A DNA stretch of 64,000 nucleotides from Palsa-504 sp963822765. GTDB taxonomy: Bacteria; Actinomycetota; Actinomycetes; Streptosporangiales; Streptosporangiaceae. This document shows positions 52,945 through 61,971 of the stretch, in pieces. Numbering within the stretch: position 1 is the first letter of the stretch; each line of letters opens with the position of its first letter. A program made the translations under genes and the position numbers. Below the pieces are notes generated by a model. The model was not told where the DNA came from and did not search any database. It worked only from the letters and a program-made list of their open reading frames with translations. The stretch lies in the NCBI GenBank assembly GCA_963822765.1, contig CAWGJL010000052.1, forward strand, positions 1 through 64,000, read 5' to 3'.

Positions 52945-55296
52945 TTACGCGGGAGGGGACAGGTGGTGCGTGACGGCCCAGGCCGCCACTTCGGCCCGGC
53001 CGCGGGCATCCAGCTTGGACATCACGTGGTGCATGTGGACCTCGGTGGTCTTCTCGGAGATCCCGAGCACCCGGCCGATCTGCCGGTTGGTCCGGCCCGA
53101 GGCAACCAGCGCGGCGACCTGGCGCTCCCGCGGGGTGAGCGGTACCTGAGGGGGGCGGTCCGCGTCACCCGGCGCGGTTCCCGAAGCGACCGCCAGGGCC
53201 AGATCCGCGGCCCGCGGTACGGACATGGTCCGGCCCGCGTTCATCACCGTGTCAGCGTCGTAGGGCCCGAGCGCTCGGGCCAGGACCCGCTCCACCGCCG
53301 CCGTCCTCGCCTGCTCGGTATCGGGCTGGTGAGCGGCCACCCGCGCCCGCAGCGCGGCGGCCGCGCCGATCAGCCGCCCGGCGCTCTCATAGAGCGCCCG
53401 TTCGCCAGCCACGTGAGCGAACGCCTCCAGGCACTGGGCCACGCCCCGGGGATCGTTTCGGACGGTGTAGATCCGCAGCGCCTCCGCCAGCAGCGGGCAC
53501 GCCTCTTCCAGCCGGCCCTGCGCGGTCAGCGTCGTGCCCAGCCCCCACGCCGACCAGGCCGTCGCCCACGGGTAGTCCAGCTCACGGAAGTCTCGCAGGC
53601 TGGCCCGCAGCAGTTCCGCGGCGCTCCCTAGGTCACCGTGGTCCCGGGCGAGCAGCCCCAGGTCGTGCCGGGCCCAGGCCACGCCCTCCGTGCTGCCTCG
53701 CGCGCGGAATCCCGCCTCGGCCCGCCGATGCCAGTCGGCGGACGCATCCCACTCGCCACCAGCACGGGCCACGTGCCCCAGAAACGCGCACGCGATCGCC
53801 GCGCGGCGCGCGTCGCCGCGCTCTTCGCTGCCCTTGAGCGCGCTGAGCAAGACGTCCTGGGCACGACCCATCTGCCCCGTCGCCCAGGCGAGAACCCCGG
53901 CCGCGATGAGCAGGCTAGCCTGGCCTTCTACCATGGCGTCATCGCTCATAGCGGCCGGGTCATGTAGGCCCGCGGTCAGGGGAAGAACCGTATCCACAAA
54001 CGCCTGGCCATGACCTGGGTCGCCGTGGGTGTAGTGATACCAGCCGAGCACGGCGGCCAACGAAAACGCCCAGGCATCCCGCCCCGCGCCCAGACAGTAA
54101 TCAAGCGCGGCGCGCAGATCCGCGTGGTGGCGGGCGACCCGGAGGAACCAGGTTCGCTCCTCCGACAGGCCGAGCAAGGCCTCGAACTGCGCCGCGAGAA
54201 CCGCGTAGTACTCAGCGTGCCTGGCTCGCGTCTCCTCGGCTTCGGCGTGGGAAGTCAACTGCTCCGCCGCATACTCACGCAAGCTTTCCAGCATCGAGAA
54301 CTCAGCGGTCTGCTCGTCACCGGGCAGCCGCCGGATCAGGCTCTTATCGAGCAGCGATTCCACCATCATGAGCGTGTCGTGCCCGTTGACGCCGCACACG
54401 CTGCCCGCGTCAGCCAGCGTCCAGCTGCCGGCGAACACCGACAGCCCGCGGAACAGCGCGCGCTCGGCGGAGTCGAGCAGTTCATAGCTCCAGGTGATGG
54501 CATTGCGCAGCGCACGCTGCCGGACCGGCACGTCCCGTGTACCGGAGGCAAGCACGTCCATCCTGCTGCCGAGCCGGAAGACCAGCTCCCCGGGGGTCAG
54601 CACCTTCAGCCGGGCCGCGGCCAGCTCGATCGCCAGCGGCAGGCCTTCGAGCCGGACGCACGCGCTGGCCAGCAGCAGCGCATTGGCCGGAGTGAGGTCA
54701 AAGCCCGGGCTGGTCCGGCGCGCGCGATCAAGCAACAGCGCCACAGAGGGATTCGCCGCCAGGCCGCCGAGGTCGACGACGTCCGCGGGCGCGGGCATCG
54801 CGAGCGGCGGGACCGGGAACTCCTGCTCGGCGGACAGCCGGAGCCGTTCCCGGCTGGTAGCCAGGATCCGCAGCCGCGGGCACGCGGCGAGCACCCTGCC
54901 GACGTCCGGGGCCGCGGCCAGCAGATGCTCGCAGTTGTCCAGGACCACGAGCTGCTCCTCGTGGCCCACCGCGGTAGCCAGCTGGCCGGTCAGGTCCGTC
55001 CCGCGGCGCGGCTCGACACCCAACGCCTGAGCCAGTTCGGCCAGCACCAGCGCCGGATCCCGGACCGGAGCCAGATCGACGAATACCGCGGTGCATCCGC
55101 TGCGCTCGGCGTGCGCCGCCGCGCAGGCGACGGCGAGACGGGTCTTGCCGATGCCCGGCGGCCCGGTGAGCGTGACCAGCCGCGCCTGCCGATGCGCGAG
55201 CATCTGGGACACAGCCTCCAGCTCGCCGTCCCGGCCTACAAACAGGTCGGCTGGTGACGGCAGGCGGCTGTGCGGTACCCGCCCCGCGTCTCGCAT
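52945..55296 (-). CDS. LuxR-type ATPase regulator (NB-ARC/AAA + LuxR HTH)
   Basis: 783 residues. P-loop near residue 45: VTLTGPPGIGKTRLAVACAA; Walker B LVVLDNCEHLL; ATSRERLRLSAEQEFPV and GLPLAIELAAARLKVLTPGE as in SARP/LAL-type NTPases; TPR-like middle (GSEERGDARRAAIACAFLGH, ARHDLGLLARDHGDLGSAAE); C-terminal LuxR HTH PLTPRERQVAALVASGRTNR, QIGRVLGISEKTTEVHMHHV. Pathway-specific activators of this size are common in secondary-metabolite loci. About 80 bp upstream of fusion 2 on the same strand, so it probably drives or belongs to that operon; divergent from osmC. Confidence 0.93.
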   Translation of the reverse strand: MRDAGRVPHSRLPSPADLFVGRDGELEAVSQMLAHRQARLVTLTGPPGIGKTRLAVACAAAHAERSGCTAVFVDLAPVRDPALVLAELAQALGVEPRRGTDLTGQLATAVGHEEQLVVLDNCEHLLAAAPDVGRVLAACPRLRILATSRERLRLSAEQEFPVPPLAMPAPADVVDLGGLAANPSVALLLDRARRTSPGFDLTPANALLLASACVRLEGLPLAIELAAARLKVLTPGELVFRLGSRMDVLASGTRDVPVRQRALRNAITWSYELLDSAERALFRGLSVFAGSWTLADAGSVCGVNGHDTLMMVESLLDKSLIRRLPGDEQTAEFSMLESLREYAAEQLTSHAEAEETRARHAEYYAVLAAQFEALLGLSEERTWFLRVARHHADLRAALDYCLGAGRDAWAFSLAAVLGWYHYTHGDPGHGQAFVDTVLPLTAGLHDPAAMSDDAMVEGQASLLIAAGVLAWATGQMGRAQDVLLSALKGSEERGDARRAAIACAFLGHVARAGGEWDASADWHRRAEAGFRARGSTEGVAWARHDLGLLARDHGDLGSAAELLRASLRDFRELDYPWATAWSAWGLGTTLTAQGRLEEACPLLAEALRIYTVRNDPRGVAQCLEAFAHVAGERALYESAGRLIGAAAALRARVAAHQPDTEQARTAAVERVLARALGPYDADTVMNAGRTMSVPRAADLALAVASGTAPGDADRPPQVPLTPRERQVAALVASGRTNRQIGRVLGISEKTTEVHMHHVMSKLDARGRAEVAAWAVTHHLSPPA

Positions 55297-55498
55297 CGGA
55301 CTGCCCCGCCCATTCCTCTATCCGTGCAGCCAGGAGGCCATAACCGAGCATACGACGGCATACCGCGCCGCGCCATCGCTCACCCAGACGGAGGCTGGTG
55401 CTGGCCGGTTCGTACATCCATGTAGGGGGATTCCCCGATACCGCGGTGACCGCCTGGGCACATACAACGGTTTCATCCTGACAACCAAGGAGACACCG

Positions 55499-56059
55499 AT
55501 GACCATCACCGACAACCCCGTCGAAAACGGCGTGAACGTCCAGGCCCTGCTCGGGGCGCGCGAAGCGCTCTCGGCCACGCCGGAAGCGGCCGAGTTCACC
55601 TGGCGGGCCAGCTGCAGTTGGCAAAACGGCACCCACAGCCGGTCCACCGTCGCCGGTTTCACCGGCCTGGGCGCCGAGCAGCAGCACCGCGTCACCTACG
55701 AGTTCGACGTCGACCACCCCGAGTGCTTCGCCTCCGAGGACAACGGCGCTACGCCGGTGGAGTACATCCTGGTCGGCCTGGCCGGGTGCCTGACCGCCGG
55801 TGTCGCCGCGGTCGCCCAGATGCGCGGCATCCAGCTCCGGTCGGTCACCGCCACCATCGAAGGCCAGATGAACGTCCTGGGCATCCTTGGCGGCGACCCC
55901 GACATCCGCAACGGCTTCGAGACCATCACGGTCCGGTTCGCCATCGACGCCGACGCCTCCCGCGAGGACCTCGAGGCGCTGATCGCCCAGTCGCAGAAGC
56001 GCTCGGCGGTGTTCGACGTGGTGGCCAACCCGACGAAGATCCTCGTCGAGCTGGCCTGA
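55499..56059 (+). CDS. OsmC-family protein
   Basis: 186 residues. TWRASCSWQNGTHSRSTV, DVDHPECFASEDNGATPVEY, ILVGLAGCLTAGVAAVAQM with the conserved Cys, SVTATIEGQMNVLGILGG, FEAITVRF-like FETITVRFAIDADAS, SAVFDVVANPTKILVEL. Family members reduce organic peroxides with paired thiols or act in sulfur transfer. ATG with AAGGAG about 8 nt upstream. Precedes the flavoprotein by 16 bp in the same direction. Confidence 0.92.
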   Translation: MTITDNPVENGVNVQALLGAREALSATPEAAEFTWRASCSWQNGTHSRSTVAGFTGLGAEQQHRVTYEFDVDHPECFASEDNGATPVEYILVGLAGCLTAGVAAVAQMRGIQLRSVTATIEGQMNVLGILGGDPDIRNGFETITVRFAIDADASREDLEALIAQSQKRSAVFDVVANPTKILVELA

Positions 56060-56075
56060 CCATCACGATCAAGCC

Positions 56076-57314
56076 GTGATGCAGACCACGGCAGTCATCG
56101 TCGGTGCCGGACACGCCGGCCTGGCCATGAGCCGCCGCCTCACCGAACGCTCGATCGACCACGTCGTGCTCGAGCGCGGTGAGGTGGCGAACTCGTGGCG
56201 GACGCAGCGCTGGCCGAGCCTGCGGCTGCTCACCCCGAACTGGCAGACCCGGCTGCCCGGACGCGACTACACCGGCGATGACCCTGACGGGTTCATGCCG
56301 GTCGCCGACCTCGTGGCCGCCCTCACCGATTACGCCCGGCTGGCCGGCGTACCGGTCCGCACCGGCACGACCGTGCAGACCATGCGGGCCGGGCCGCACG
56401 GCTTCCAGATCCGCGCCAACGACGACCTGGTCTGCGCCCGGACCGTGGTGCTGGCCACCGGGGCCTGCGCCCGGCCGGCGATCCCCGCCACCGCCGACGC
56501 CATTCCCCCGTCGGTCACCACCCTCACCCCGCTCGCCTACCGCGGTCCCGGCCAGCTCCCCGGCGGCGGGGTCCTGGTGGTCGGCGCGTCGGCCACCGGC
56601 GTCCAGCTCGCCGCCGAGATCCACCGGTCGGGGCGCCCGGTGACCCTGGCGGCCGGCGAACACGTCCGGCTGCCGCGCAGCTACCGCGGCCGGGACATCT
56701 TCTGGTGGCTGGAGGCCACCGGCCTGCTGGCCGAACGCTACGACGAGGTCGACGACCTCACCCGGGCTCGCCACCTCCCCTCGCCGCAGCTCACCGGTAC
56801 TCCTGAGGCCGTTACGACCGACCTCAACTCACTAACGGCGCTGGGGATCCGCCTGGTGGGCCGGCTGGGCCGGGTCGTCGACGGGGTGGCCCAGTTCTCC
56901 GGGGGACTCGCCAACACATGCGCTCTCGCGGACCTGAAGATGAACAGGTTCCTGACCCGGGCCGACCAGTGGGCGACGGCGTCGGGCCTGGACCATGAGC
57001 TGCCGCCCGCGCACCGGTTCGCACCCACGCGGGTTGATCCCGGTACCCCGCTGGAGCTGGACCTCACCAGCGGAGAGATCACCACGGTGCTGTGGGCGAC
57101 CGGCTTCCGGCCGGACCATTCCTGGCTCGACCTCCCCGTCCGTGACCGCACCGGCCACATCCGCCACGACGGCGGCGTCGTCACCGGCGCCCCGGGACTT
57201 TACCTCCTCGGCATGCCGGTACTGCGGACCCGCGCCTCCACCTACATCCACGGCGCGGCCGCCGACACCGGCGCCCTCGCCGGCCACCTGCACTCCTTCC
57301 TCGATGGCCATTAG
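56076..57314 (+). CDS. FAD-dependent NAD(P)H oxidoreductase (CzcO/FMO-like)
   Basis: 412 residues. FAD site TAVIVGAGHAGLAMSRRLTE near the N-terminus, RTQRWPSLRLLTPNWQTRLP, second dinucleotide site GGVLVVGASATGVQLAAEIH near 168, VLWATGFRPDHSWLDLPV and the C-terminal GLYLLGMPVLRTRASTYIHG. Resembles flavin-containing monooxygenase-like proteins annotated as CzcO/TrkA-N class; substrate unknown. Pairing with OsmC suggests redox or sulfur chemistry. Convergent with the GH26-like gene (4-bp overlap). Confidence 0.9.
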   Translation: MMQTTAVIVGAGHAGLAMSRRLTERSIDHVVLERGEVANSWRTQRWPSLRLLTPNWQTRLPGRDYTGDDPDGFMPVADLVAALTDYARLAGVPVRTGTTVQTMRAGPHGFQIRANDDLVCARTVVLATGACARPAIPATADAIPPSVTTLTPLAYRGPGQLPGGGVLVVGASATGVQLAAEIHRSGRPVTLAAGEHVRLPRSYRGRDIFWWLEATGLLAERYDEVDDLTRARHLPSPQLTGTPEAVTTDLNSLTALGIRLVGRLGRVVDGVAQFSGGLANTCALADLKMNRFLTRADQWATASGLDHELPPAHRFAPTRVDPGTPLELDLTSGEITTVLWATGFRPDHSWLDLPVRDRTGHIRHDGGVVTGAPGLYLLGMPVLRTRASTYIHGAAADTGALAGHLHSFLDGH

Positions 57315-58474
57315 CGAAGACCCTGGCGGAACGCGGCGAGCACGTCCGGGTAGTCGGCCAGCTGGTAGGCCAGTGGCCCCGGCTCGGGCGGGCCGTTATA
57401 GGTGGGCACGGTCAAGGGCACCAGCGGGACGCCGAGGATGAGCTGGTAGCCGGCCCGCTGCCAGGACGCCAGCACCGGCTGCGCCGACGAATCGGAGACC
57501 GGCTGCTGGTCGGGCAGGAATGCCTCGGCGTACTGCAGGCGGCCGCCCAGAAGCAGGCCGAAGCCGTTCACCCCGGGCGGCCCGCCCGCGTACGCGCCCT
57601 GGCCGGCCAGCAGCGGGCCGGGAGGGGCAGCCGGATCAGGAGTCACGTGCTGGAACGCCCAGTAGACGCCGATCGCGTGGTGGGCCTTGAGCCACGCGAG
57701 CATCCGGGTGATGAACGCCGGGTCGTCCTGACCCCCGAAGCTGTGGAAATCCAGCCCCCACTCGGGGATGGCGGCCTGCTTGCCGGTGAGCTGGGACAGC
57801 CGGGCGAGCCAGTCGAGGCCGCCGGGCTGGGTGAGGATCTCCCGCCACCTCGCGTCGTGGTCCGGCTGGCCGAACGCGGTGTGCGGGTAAGTGCCGTGGG
57901 GGGCGCCGTACCAGTCGTAGATGTCGGTGCCCACTAGGTCCACGTAGGCGCTACCAGGCCAGGCCTCGATGGCCGCGGCGGTGCCGGGGTAGACGGTCCA
58001 CAGGAACCGGAAGTGCTGTCCGGGTACCGACCGCATGGCGTCCACGGCGTGCCGCCAGGCCAGGATGTAGCAGCCCGGCTCGGCGCGCGGGCATTTCCCC
58101 TCGCTCCAGTTGTACCAGCTGCCGGTCATCTCCCGGCCGAGGTCGATGATCGCGCCGGCGAAGCCGTCTTTCACGAGCAGCGCGCCGAGCGCGCGGAACC
58201 GGGCATCATCCGCACCGGCGGCGGCCGCCTCCAGCGTCGCGCTGGGGGTCTGCCAGTACCCGCGCGCGGTGTCCGGGATGCCCTGCCGCAACAGGGCAGC
58301 AAGCGCGGCCGCGACGGCGCGCCCGGATGGCGGGCTGGCGTGCGGCCGCGGGGACGGCGAAAGGTATTGCTGGGCCAGCACCAACACGATGATCCCGGCC
58401 GTCGCGATCAGCGCCACGGCCGCCAGGACAACGGTCCGCGGCCGGGGCCGCCCCCGGGCCGGCTGCCTGCCCAT
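57311..58474 (-). CDS. GH26-like secreted or membrane-anchored glycoside hydrolase
   Basis: 387 residues. N-terminal signal/anchor (RTVVLAAVALIATAGIIVLV) then a Pro/Ser linker. TIM-barrel motifs fit family 26 mannanases: GAIIDLGREMTGSWYNWSE with candidate acid/base Glu, FRFLWTVYPGT, YVDLVGTDIYDWYG, and nucleophile-like AAIPEWGLDFHSFG, plus IGVYWAFQHV. REMTGSWY replaces the common REMNGxWYPW, so substrate range may differ. Probably acts on cell-surface or environmental beta-mannans/glycans. Three Cys, one pair (GKCPRAEPGC) near the catalytic loop. Confidence 0.8.
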   Translation of the reverse strand: MGRQPARGRPRPRTVVLAAVALIATAGIIVLVLAQQYLSPSPRPHASPPSGRAVAAALAALLRQGIPDTARGYWQTPSATLEAAAAGADDARFRALGALLVKDGFAGAIIDLGREMTGSWYNWSEGKCPRAEPGCYILAWRHAVDAMRSVPGQHFRFLWTVYPGTAAAIEAWPGSAYVDLVGTDIYDWYGAPHGTYPHTAFGQPDHDARWREILTQPGGLDWLARLSQLTGKQAAIPEWGLDFHSFGGQDDPAFITRMLAWLKAHHAIGVYWAFQHVTPDPAAPPGPLLAGQGAYAGGPPGVNGFGLLLGGRLQYAEAFLPDQQPVSDSSAQPVLASWQRAGYQLILGVPLVPLTVPTYNGPPEPGPLAYQLADYPDVLAAFRQGLR

Positions 58475-58538
58475 GCCTCCACGGTACGTCCGGCCGCGCG
58501 CTCCTCCGATCCCCTACTCGGCGTGGCACCCTAGTACG

Positions 58539-59342
58539 GTGCTCGACGACGACACGATCACCGACGCGGCGCGGCGCCTGCTGGCCGCCGAACGCACGCG
58601 CGAGCCGATCCGGCAGCTGTCCCTGCAGTACCCGGACATGACGGTCGAGGACGCATACCGCGTGCAACGGGCGCTGGTCGCGCTCAAGCTCGCCGAGGGC
58701 CGCACGATCAAGGCGCGCAAGATCGGCCTCACCTCGCGCGCCATGCAGCAGGCGGTCTCGATCAGCGAGCCGGACTACGGCGTCATCTTCGACGACATGT
58801 TCTTCGACGACGGCGGGACCGTGCCCGCCGAGAGGTTCATCAGGCCCCGCGTCGAGGTCGAGCTCGCGTTCGTCCTCGACCGGCCGCTGAAGGGACCGGG
58901 GGTGACCGCGCTCGAGGTCCTCGACGCCACCCGGTGGGTCACCCCCGCGCTGGAGATCCTGGACGCGCGGATACAGATGAGCGACCCGCAGACCGGTCAT
59001 CTGCGCACCATCGTCGACACGATCTCGGACAACGCAGCCGACGCCGGGATCGTCGTCGGCGGCCGCGCCGTCCGCCCCGACGCCTGCGACCTGCGCCGGG
59101 TCTGCGCCCTGCTCTACGTCAACGAGGCAATCGAGGAGACCGGGGTGGCGGCGGGCGTACTCGGCCACCCGGCGAACGGCGTGGCCTGGCTGGCCAACCG
59201 GCTGGCGCCGCACGACGAGTACCTGCCCGCCGGGCTGGTGATCCTGGCCGGGTCGTTCACCCGGCCGGTCTTCGTCCAGGCCGGCGACGTGATCCACGCG
59301 GACTTCGGCGAGCTCGGGGCGGTGACGTGCCGGTTCCGGTGA
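58539..59342 (+). CDS. 2-oxo-hepta-3-ene-1,7-dioate hydratase-like enzyme (HpaH/MhpD family)
   Basis: 267 residues of the fumarylacetoacetase-fold hydratase family: TREPIRQLSLQYPDMTVEDA, AYRVQRALVALKLAEGR, KIGLTSRAMQQAVSISEPDY, RPRVEVELAFVLDRPLKGPG, ISDNAADAGIVVGGRAV, LGHPANGVAWLANRLAPHDE and GDVIHADFGELGAVTCRF. It adds water to 2-oxo-alkenoates in homoprotocatechuate or related meta-cleavage pathways; Glu pair in RVEVELAF binds Mg. No other pathway gene is adjacent. GTG start. Confidence 0.9.
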   Translation: MLDDDTITDAARRLLAAERTREPIRQLSLQYPDMTVEDAYRVQRALVALKLAEGRTIKARKIGLTSRAMQQAVSISEPDYGVIFDDMFFDDGGTVPAERFIRPRVEVELAFVLDRPLKGPGVTALEVLDATRWVTPALEILDARIQMSDPQTGHLRTIVDTISDNAADAGIVVGGRAVRPDACDLRRVCALLYVNEAIEETGVAAGVLGHPANGVAWLANRLAPHDEYLPAGLVILAGSFTRPVFVQAGDVIHADFGELGAVTCRFR

Positions 59343-59360
59343 CCATGCGCCACCCTGGTT

Positions 59361-59846
59361 CTAGTCAAGGAAATGCCGGTCAACCTCTGATAGCTGCTCC
59401 ATGCGCCGGGCTATCTCGGCATCGATGGCCCGTAGCTGCCGGTCCATGTCGGGCCCGTAGTCAAACCTCAGCAAGATCTCAGCCTTGCTCTTGTTGAGCA
59501 GCGCCAGGGCGGCGAGCAGGCCCCGGCGGGACCCGTCCTCGAACCATTCCGGGGGAAGTTGCTGGTCACAGGCGGGACACAACCATGCCGCCAGCTCTCC
59601 GGTGCTCAGTTCCACCCGGACGGCGGTGACGTGCGCGCAGGGAGCGGGTTTGCGGTCAGCCGCGTCGACCGCCGCGGAAAACTGCCGCAAGGTCTCCCGG
59701 TGTCTGGCCAGCACGCCTTCGAGCGCCTCACGTGAGCCCCGACGACGACCATCGCGATTCCGGAGCGCGGTCACTTCCCGTTCAAGCCGCGCCACCACCC
59801 GGGCTTGTCTGTCCCGCCTTATCTTGAGCCGGTCAAGTTCATCCAT
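59361..59846 (-). CDS. Coiled-coil protein with a zinc-ribbon-like centre
   Basis: 161 residues, unrecognised. N-terminal coiled coil (RLKIRRDRQARVVARLEREV, ALRNRDGRRRGSREALEGVL), a Cys/His centre PAPCAHVTAVRVELSTG followed by WLCPACDQQLPPEWF, and a second helix (LLAALALLNKSKAEILLRFD, IDAEIARRMEQLSEVDRHFL). C-x-H and CPAC spaced about 22 residues apart could bind one zinc. ATG 59846 chosen; convergent with the hydratase and upstream of TetR on the same strand with a 24-bp gap. Role unknown. Confidence 0.6.
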   Translation of the reverse strand: MDELDRLKIRRDRQARVVARLEREVTALRNRDGRRRGSREALEGVLARHRETLRQFSAAVDAADRKPAPCAHVTAVRVELSTGELAAWLCPACDQQLPPEWFEDGSRRGLLAALALLNKSKAEILLRFDYGPDMDRQLRAIDAEIARRMEQLSEVDRHFLD

Positions 59847-59875
59847 CACCACTCCTGGCGCTGAATGATAGGCCG

Positions 59876-60508
59876 CTAGCGCCGCGGGCCGAGCAGCGCC
59901 TGGGTCGCCCGGACCGCGACCTCGGTGATGTCAGCGATGTCACCGCCGTCCTCGACCGTGGTCGCGATGAGTTCGCGCAGGCCGCCGAGCAGCAGGATCG
60001 CGAGCTGACGAGATGGCGGTGCGACGCCCGCCGCGCGCAATCCCGGGGTGCCGCTGAGGTTCTGGATGAGCACGACGAAGGCCTCGAGCGACTCGCGCTG
60101 CAGGTGACGGGCGTCGGAGCCGAGTGAAGGAAGGTCCCGGATCCAGCTCAGCGTGAGGGCCTGGTCCGCTTGCGTTCCCGCGATCCAGGCTTCGATGGCC
60201 TGCCGCACCTGAGCGTCCCATCGTGCGCCCGGATCGACCGCGGCCGCGATCTGCCGCACCATGGCCGCGTTGGATTCCTGGAGCAGGGCGATGAAACAGG
60301 CCTGCTTGGAAGGAAAGTGCTCGTAGAACGTGCGGCGTGAGGTGCGGGCGTGGCGCACCACATCCGCGACCGTCGAGTCGCGGAAGCCGCACTCGCGGAT
60401 GGCCGCGGCCATGCCCTCAAGCAGCCGCCGCCGGAACTCGGCCGGCGCTGCCTCGACCTCGCTCTCGGGGCTCGCGACCTCGGGCTGCGTCGTACTCACG
60501 GTCGTCAC
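59876..60508 (-). CDS. TetR-family repressor of the P450 operon
   Basis: 210 residues. HTH: RRRLLEGMAAAIRECGFRDS, TVADVVRHARTSRRTFYEHF, PSKQACFIALLQES; the ligand domain includes IEAWIAGTQADQALTLSWIR and LAILLLGGLRELIATTVEDG. Divergent from the P450-SDR pair; two GGTAC/GTACC inverted repeats lie in the intergenic space, so it probably represses both directions until a lipid or xenobiotic ligand binds. Similar TetR-P450-SDR trios are known in mycobacteria and relatives. Confidence 0.92.
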   Translation of the reverse strand: MTTVSTTQPEVASPESEVEAAPAEFRRRLLEGMAAAIRECGFRDSTVADVVRHARTSRRTFYEHFPSKQACFIALLQESNAAMVRQIAAAVDPGARWDAQVRQAIEAWIAGTQADQALTLSWIRDLPSLGSDARHLQRESLEAFVVLIQNLSGTPGLRAAGVAPPSRQLAILLLGGLRELIATTVEDGGDIADITEVAVRATQALLGPRR

Positions 60509-60542
60509 GCTACCCTCCTGGAACCGCAGGCTTGCACGTCAT

Positions 60543-60582
60543 GGTACTGTCACGTACCGTCGATCTGGTACGTCCGCGTACC
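60543..60582. promoter_or_regulatory. Twin TetR operators GGTAC-6-GTACC
   Basis: GGTACTGTCACGTACC (60543-60558) and GGTACGTCCGCGTACC (60567-60582) are two 16-bp inverted repeats with identical GGTAC/GTACC arms, 24 bp apart centre to centre, i.e. on nearly the same helix face. They lie between the divergent tetR and P450 starts. Two dimers could bind side by side. Confidence 0.75.
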
Positions 60583-60612
60583 GTGCATCGAAGGCGCTGA
60601 CCGGAGGCGCGT

Positions 60613-61971
60613 ATGAACCCCGTGACACTGCCGGATGGCCCATCACTCCCGCGCTTCGTGCAGGGCGGCATCGTGATCGTCGCTCCGCTGTGGATGATGC
60701 GCAGGCTGCGTGACCGCTATGGCTCGGCCTTCAAGATCAACGTCCCGATCTTCGGGGAGGCCGTCGTGATCAGCGACCCGGCCGAGGTCAAGCAGCTGTT
60801 CATGACCAGCCCGGAGATCGCCGACATCCTCGACCTCAACCTGGGCCTGGTGCTGGGGCCCAACTCCTTCTTCGCGATAAGCGATGACGCGCACCGCAAG
60901 CAGCGCAAGCTGCTGAGCCCGCCGTTCCACGGCCGACGGCTGCGGGCCTACGAAGCCATCATCGAACAGGAGGCGGTCCGCGAGATGGCGGACTGGCCGG
61001 AGGGGCGCGAGTTCGCCACGCTCGGCCCGATGATGCGCATCACGCTCAACGCGATCCTGCGCGCGGTGTTCGGGGCGGAGGACGACGAACTAGACGAGCT
61101 GCGGACGCTGCTCCCCGCGATGGTCAAACTCGGCTCGCGGCTGGTCGCCCTGCCGATTCCGCGGACCGATCTAGGCCGGTGGAGCCCGTGGGGGCGGGCG
61201 CACGCCTATCGCCGCGAATACGACGCGATCATCGACCGGCTGATTGCTGCCGCCCGTCAGGACCCTAGGCTGGACGAGCGCGACGATGTGCTCGCGCTGA
61301 TGCTGCAGAGCAGGTACGACGACGGTTCGGCGATGAGCCGCGAGGAGATCTCCGATCAGCTGCTCACCCTGCTGACCGCCGGCCACGAGACCACGTCGAC
61401 CACGCTGGCCTGGGCGGTCGAGCGGCTGCGCCGGCATCCGATCATGCTGCGCCGGCTCGCCGACGAGGCCGACGCAGGCGGGTCACAACTGCGCGAGGCC
61501 ACGATCCTGGAGGTCCAGCGGGTGCGGCCGGTCATCGACGGGACGCTCCGCAAGGTCCGAGCGCCGAGCCTGCGGCTGGGACGATGGACACTCCCGCAGG
61601 GACAGGTCGTTCTGGTCAGCATCTACCTGATCCACCGCGATGAGACGCTGTTCCCCGATGCGGGCCGCTTCCGCCCGGACCGCTTCGTCGGCAGCAGGCC
61701 GGACACCTACCAGTGGATCCCGTTCGGCGGCGGGACCCGGCGATGCATCGGCGCCGCCTTCGCCCACATGGAGATGAACGTGGTGTTGCGGACCCTGCTC
61801 CGCGACTTCACGCTGGAACCGACGCGTGAACGCGGCGAACGCTGGCACTCGCGCGGTGTGGCCTACTGCCCGGCCCAGGGCGGCCGGGCCGTGGTGCACC
61901 GCCGGTCCCCCGTCGCCGCTGACCGGGTCCACGCCGCCGCGGTAAGGAGCGCCGATGGCCAGGAATCGTAG
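60613..61971 (+). CDS. Cytochrome P450
   Basis: 452 residues. I-helix AGHETTSTTLAWAVERL near residue 255 (Thr pair for oxygen activation), ExxR in EVQRVRPVIDG near 299, heme loop PFGGGTRRCIGAAFAHMEMN near 371-380 with the cysteine ligand. FHGRRLRAYEAIIEQEAVRE and FSVGS-like FGAEDDELDEL resemble the CYP138/CYP110-type soluble bacterial P450s. No redox partner adjacent. ATG start; its end overlaps the SDR start by 17 bp. Repressed, by inference, by the divergent TetR through twin operators. Likely substrate a hydrophobic molecule; not determinable from sequence. Confidence 0.95.
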   Translation: MNPVTLPDGPSLPRFVQGGIVIVAPLWMMRRLRDRYGSAFKINVPIFGEAVVISDPAEVKQLFMTSPEIADILDLNLGLVLGPNSFFAISDDAHRKQRKLLSPPFHGRRLRAYEAIIEQEAVREMADWPEGREFATLGPMMRITLNAILRAVFGAEDDELDELRTLLPAMVKLGSRLVALPIPRTDLGRWSPWGRAHAYRREYDAIIDRLIAAARQDPRLDERDDVLALMLQSRYDDGSAMSREEISDQLLTLLTAGHETTSTTLAWAVERLRRHPIMLRRLADEADAGGSQLREATILEVQRVRPVIDGTLRKVRAPSLRLGRWTLPQGQVVLVSIYLIHRDETLFPDAGRFRPDRFVGSRPDTYQWIPFGGGTRRCIGAAFAHMEMNVVLRTLLRDFTLEPTRERGERWHSRGVAYCPAQGGRAVVHRRSPVAADRVHAAAVRSADGQES

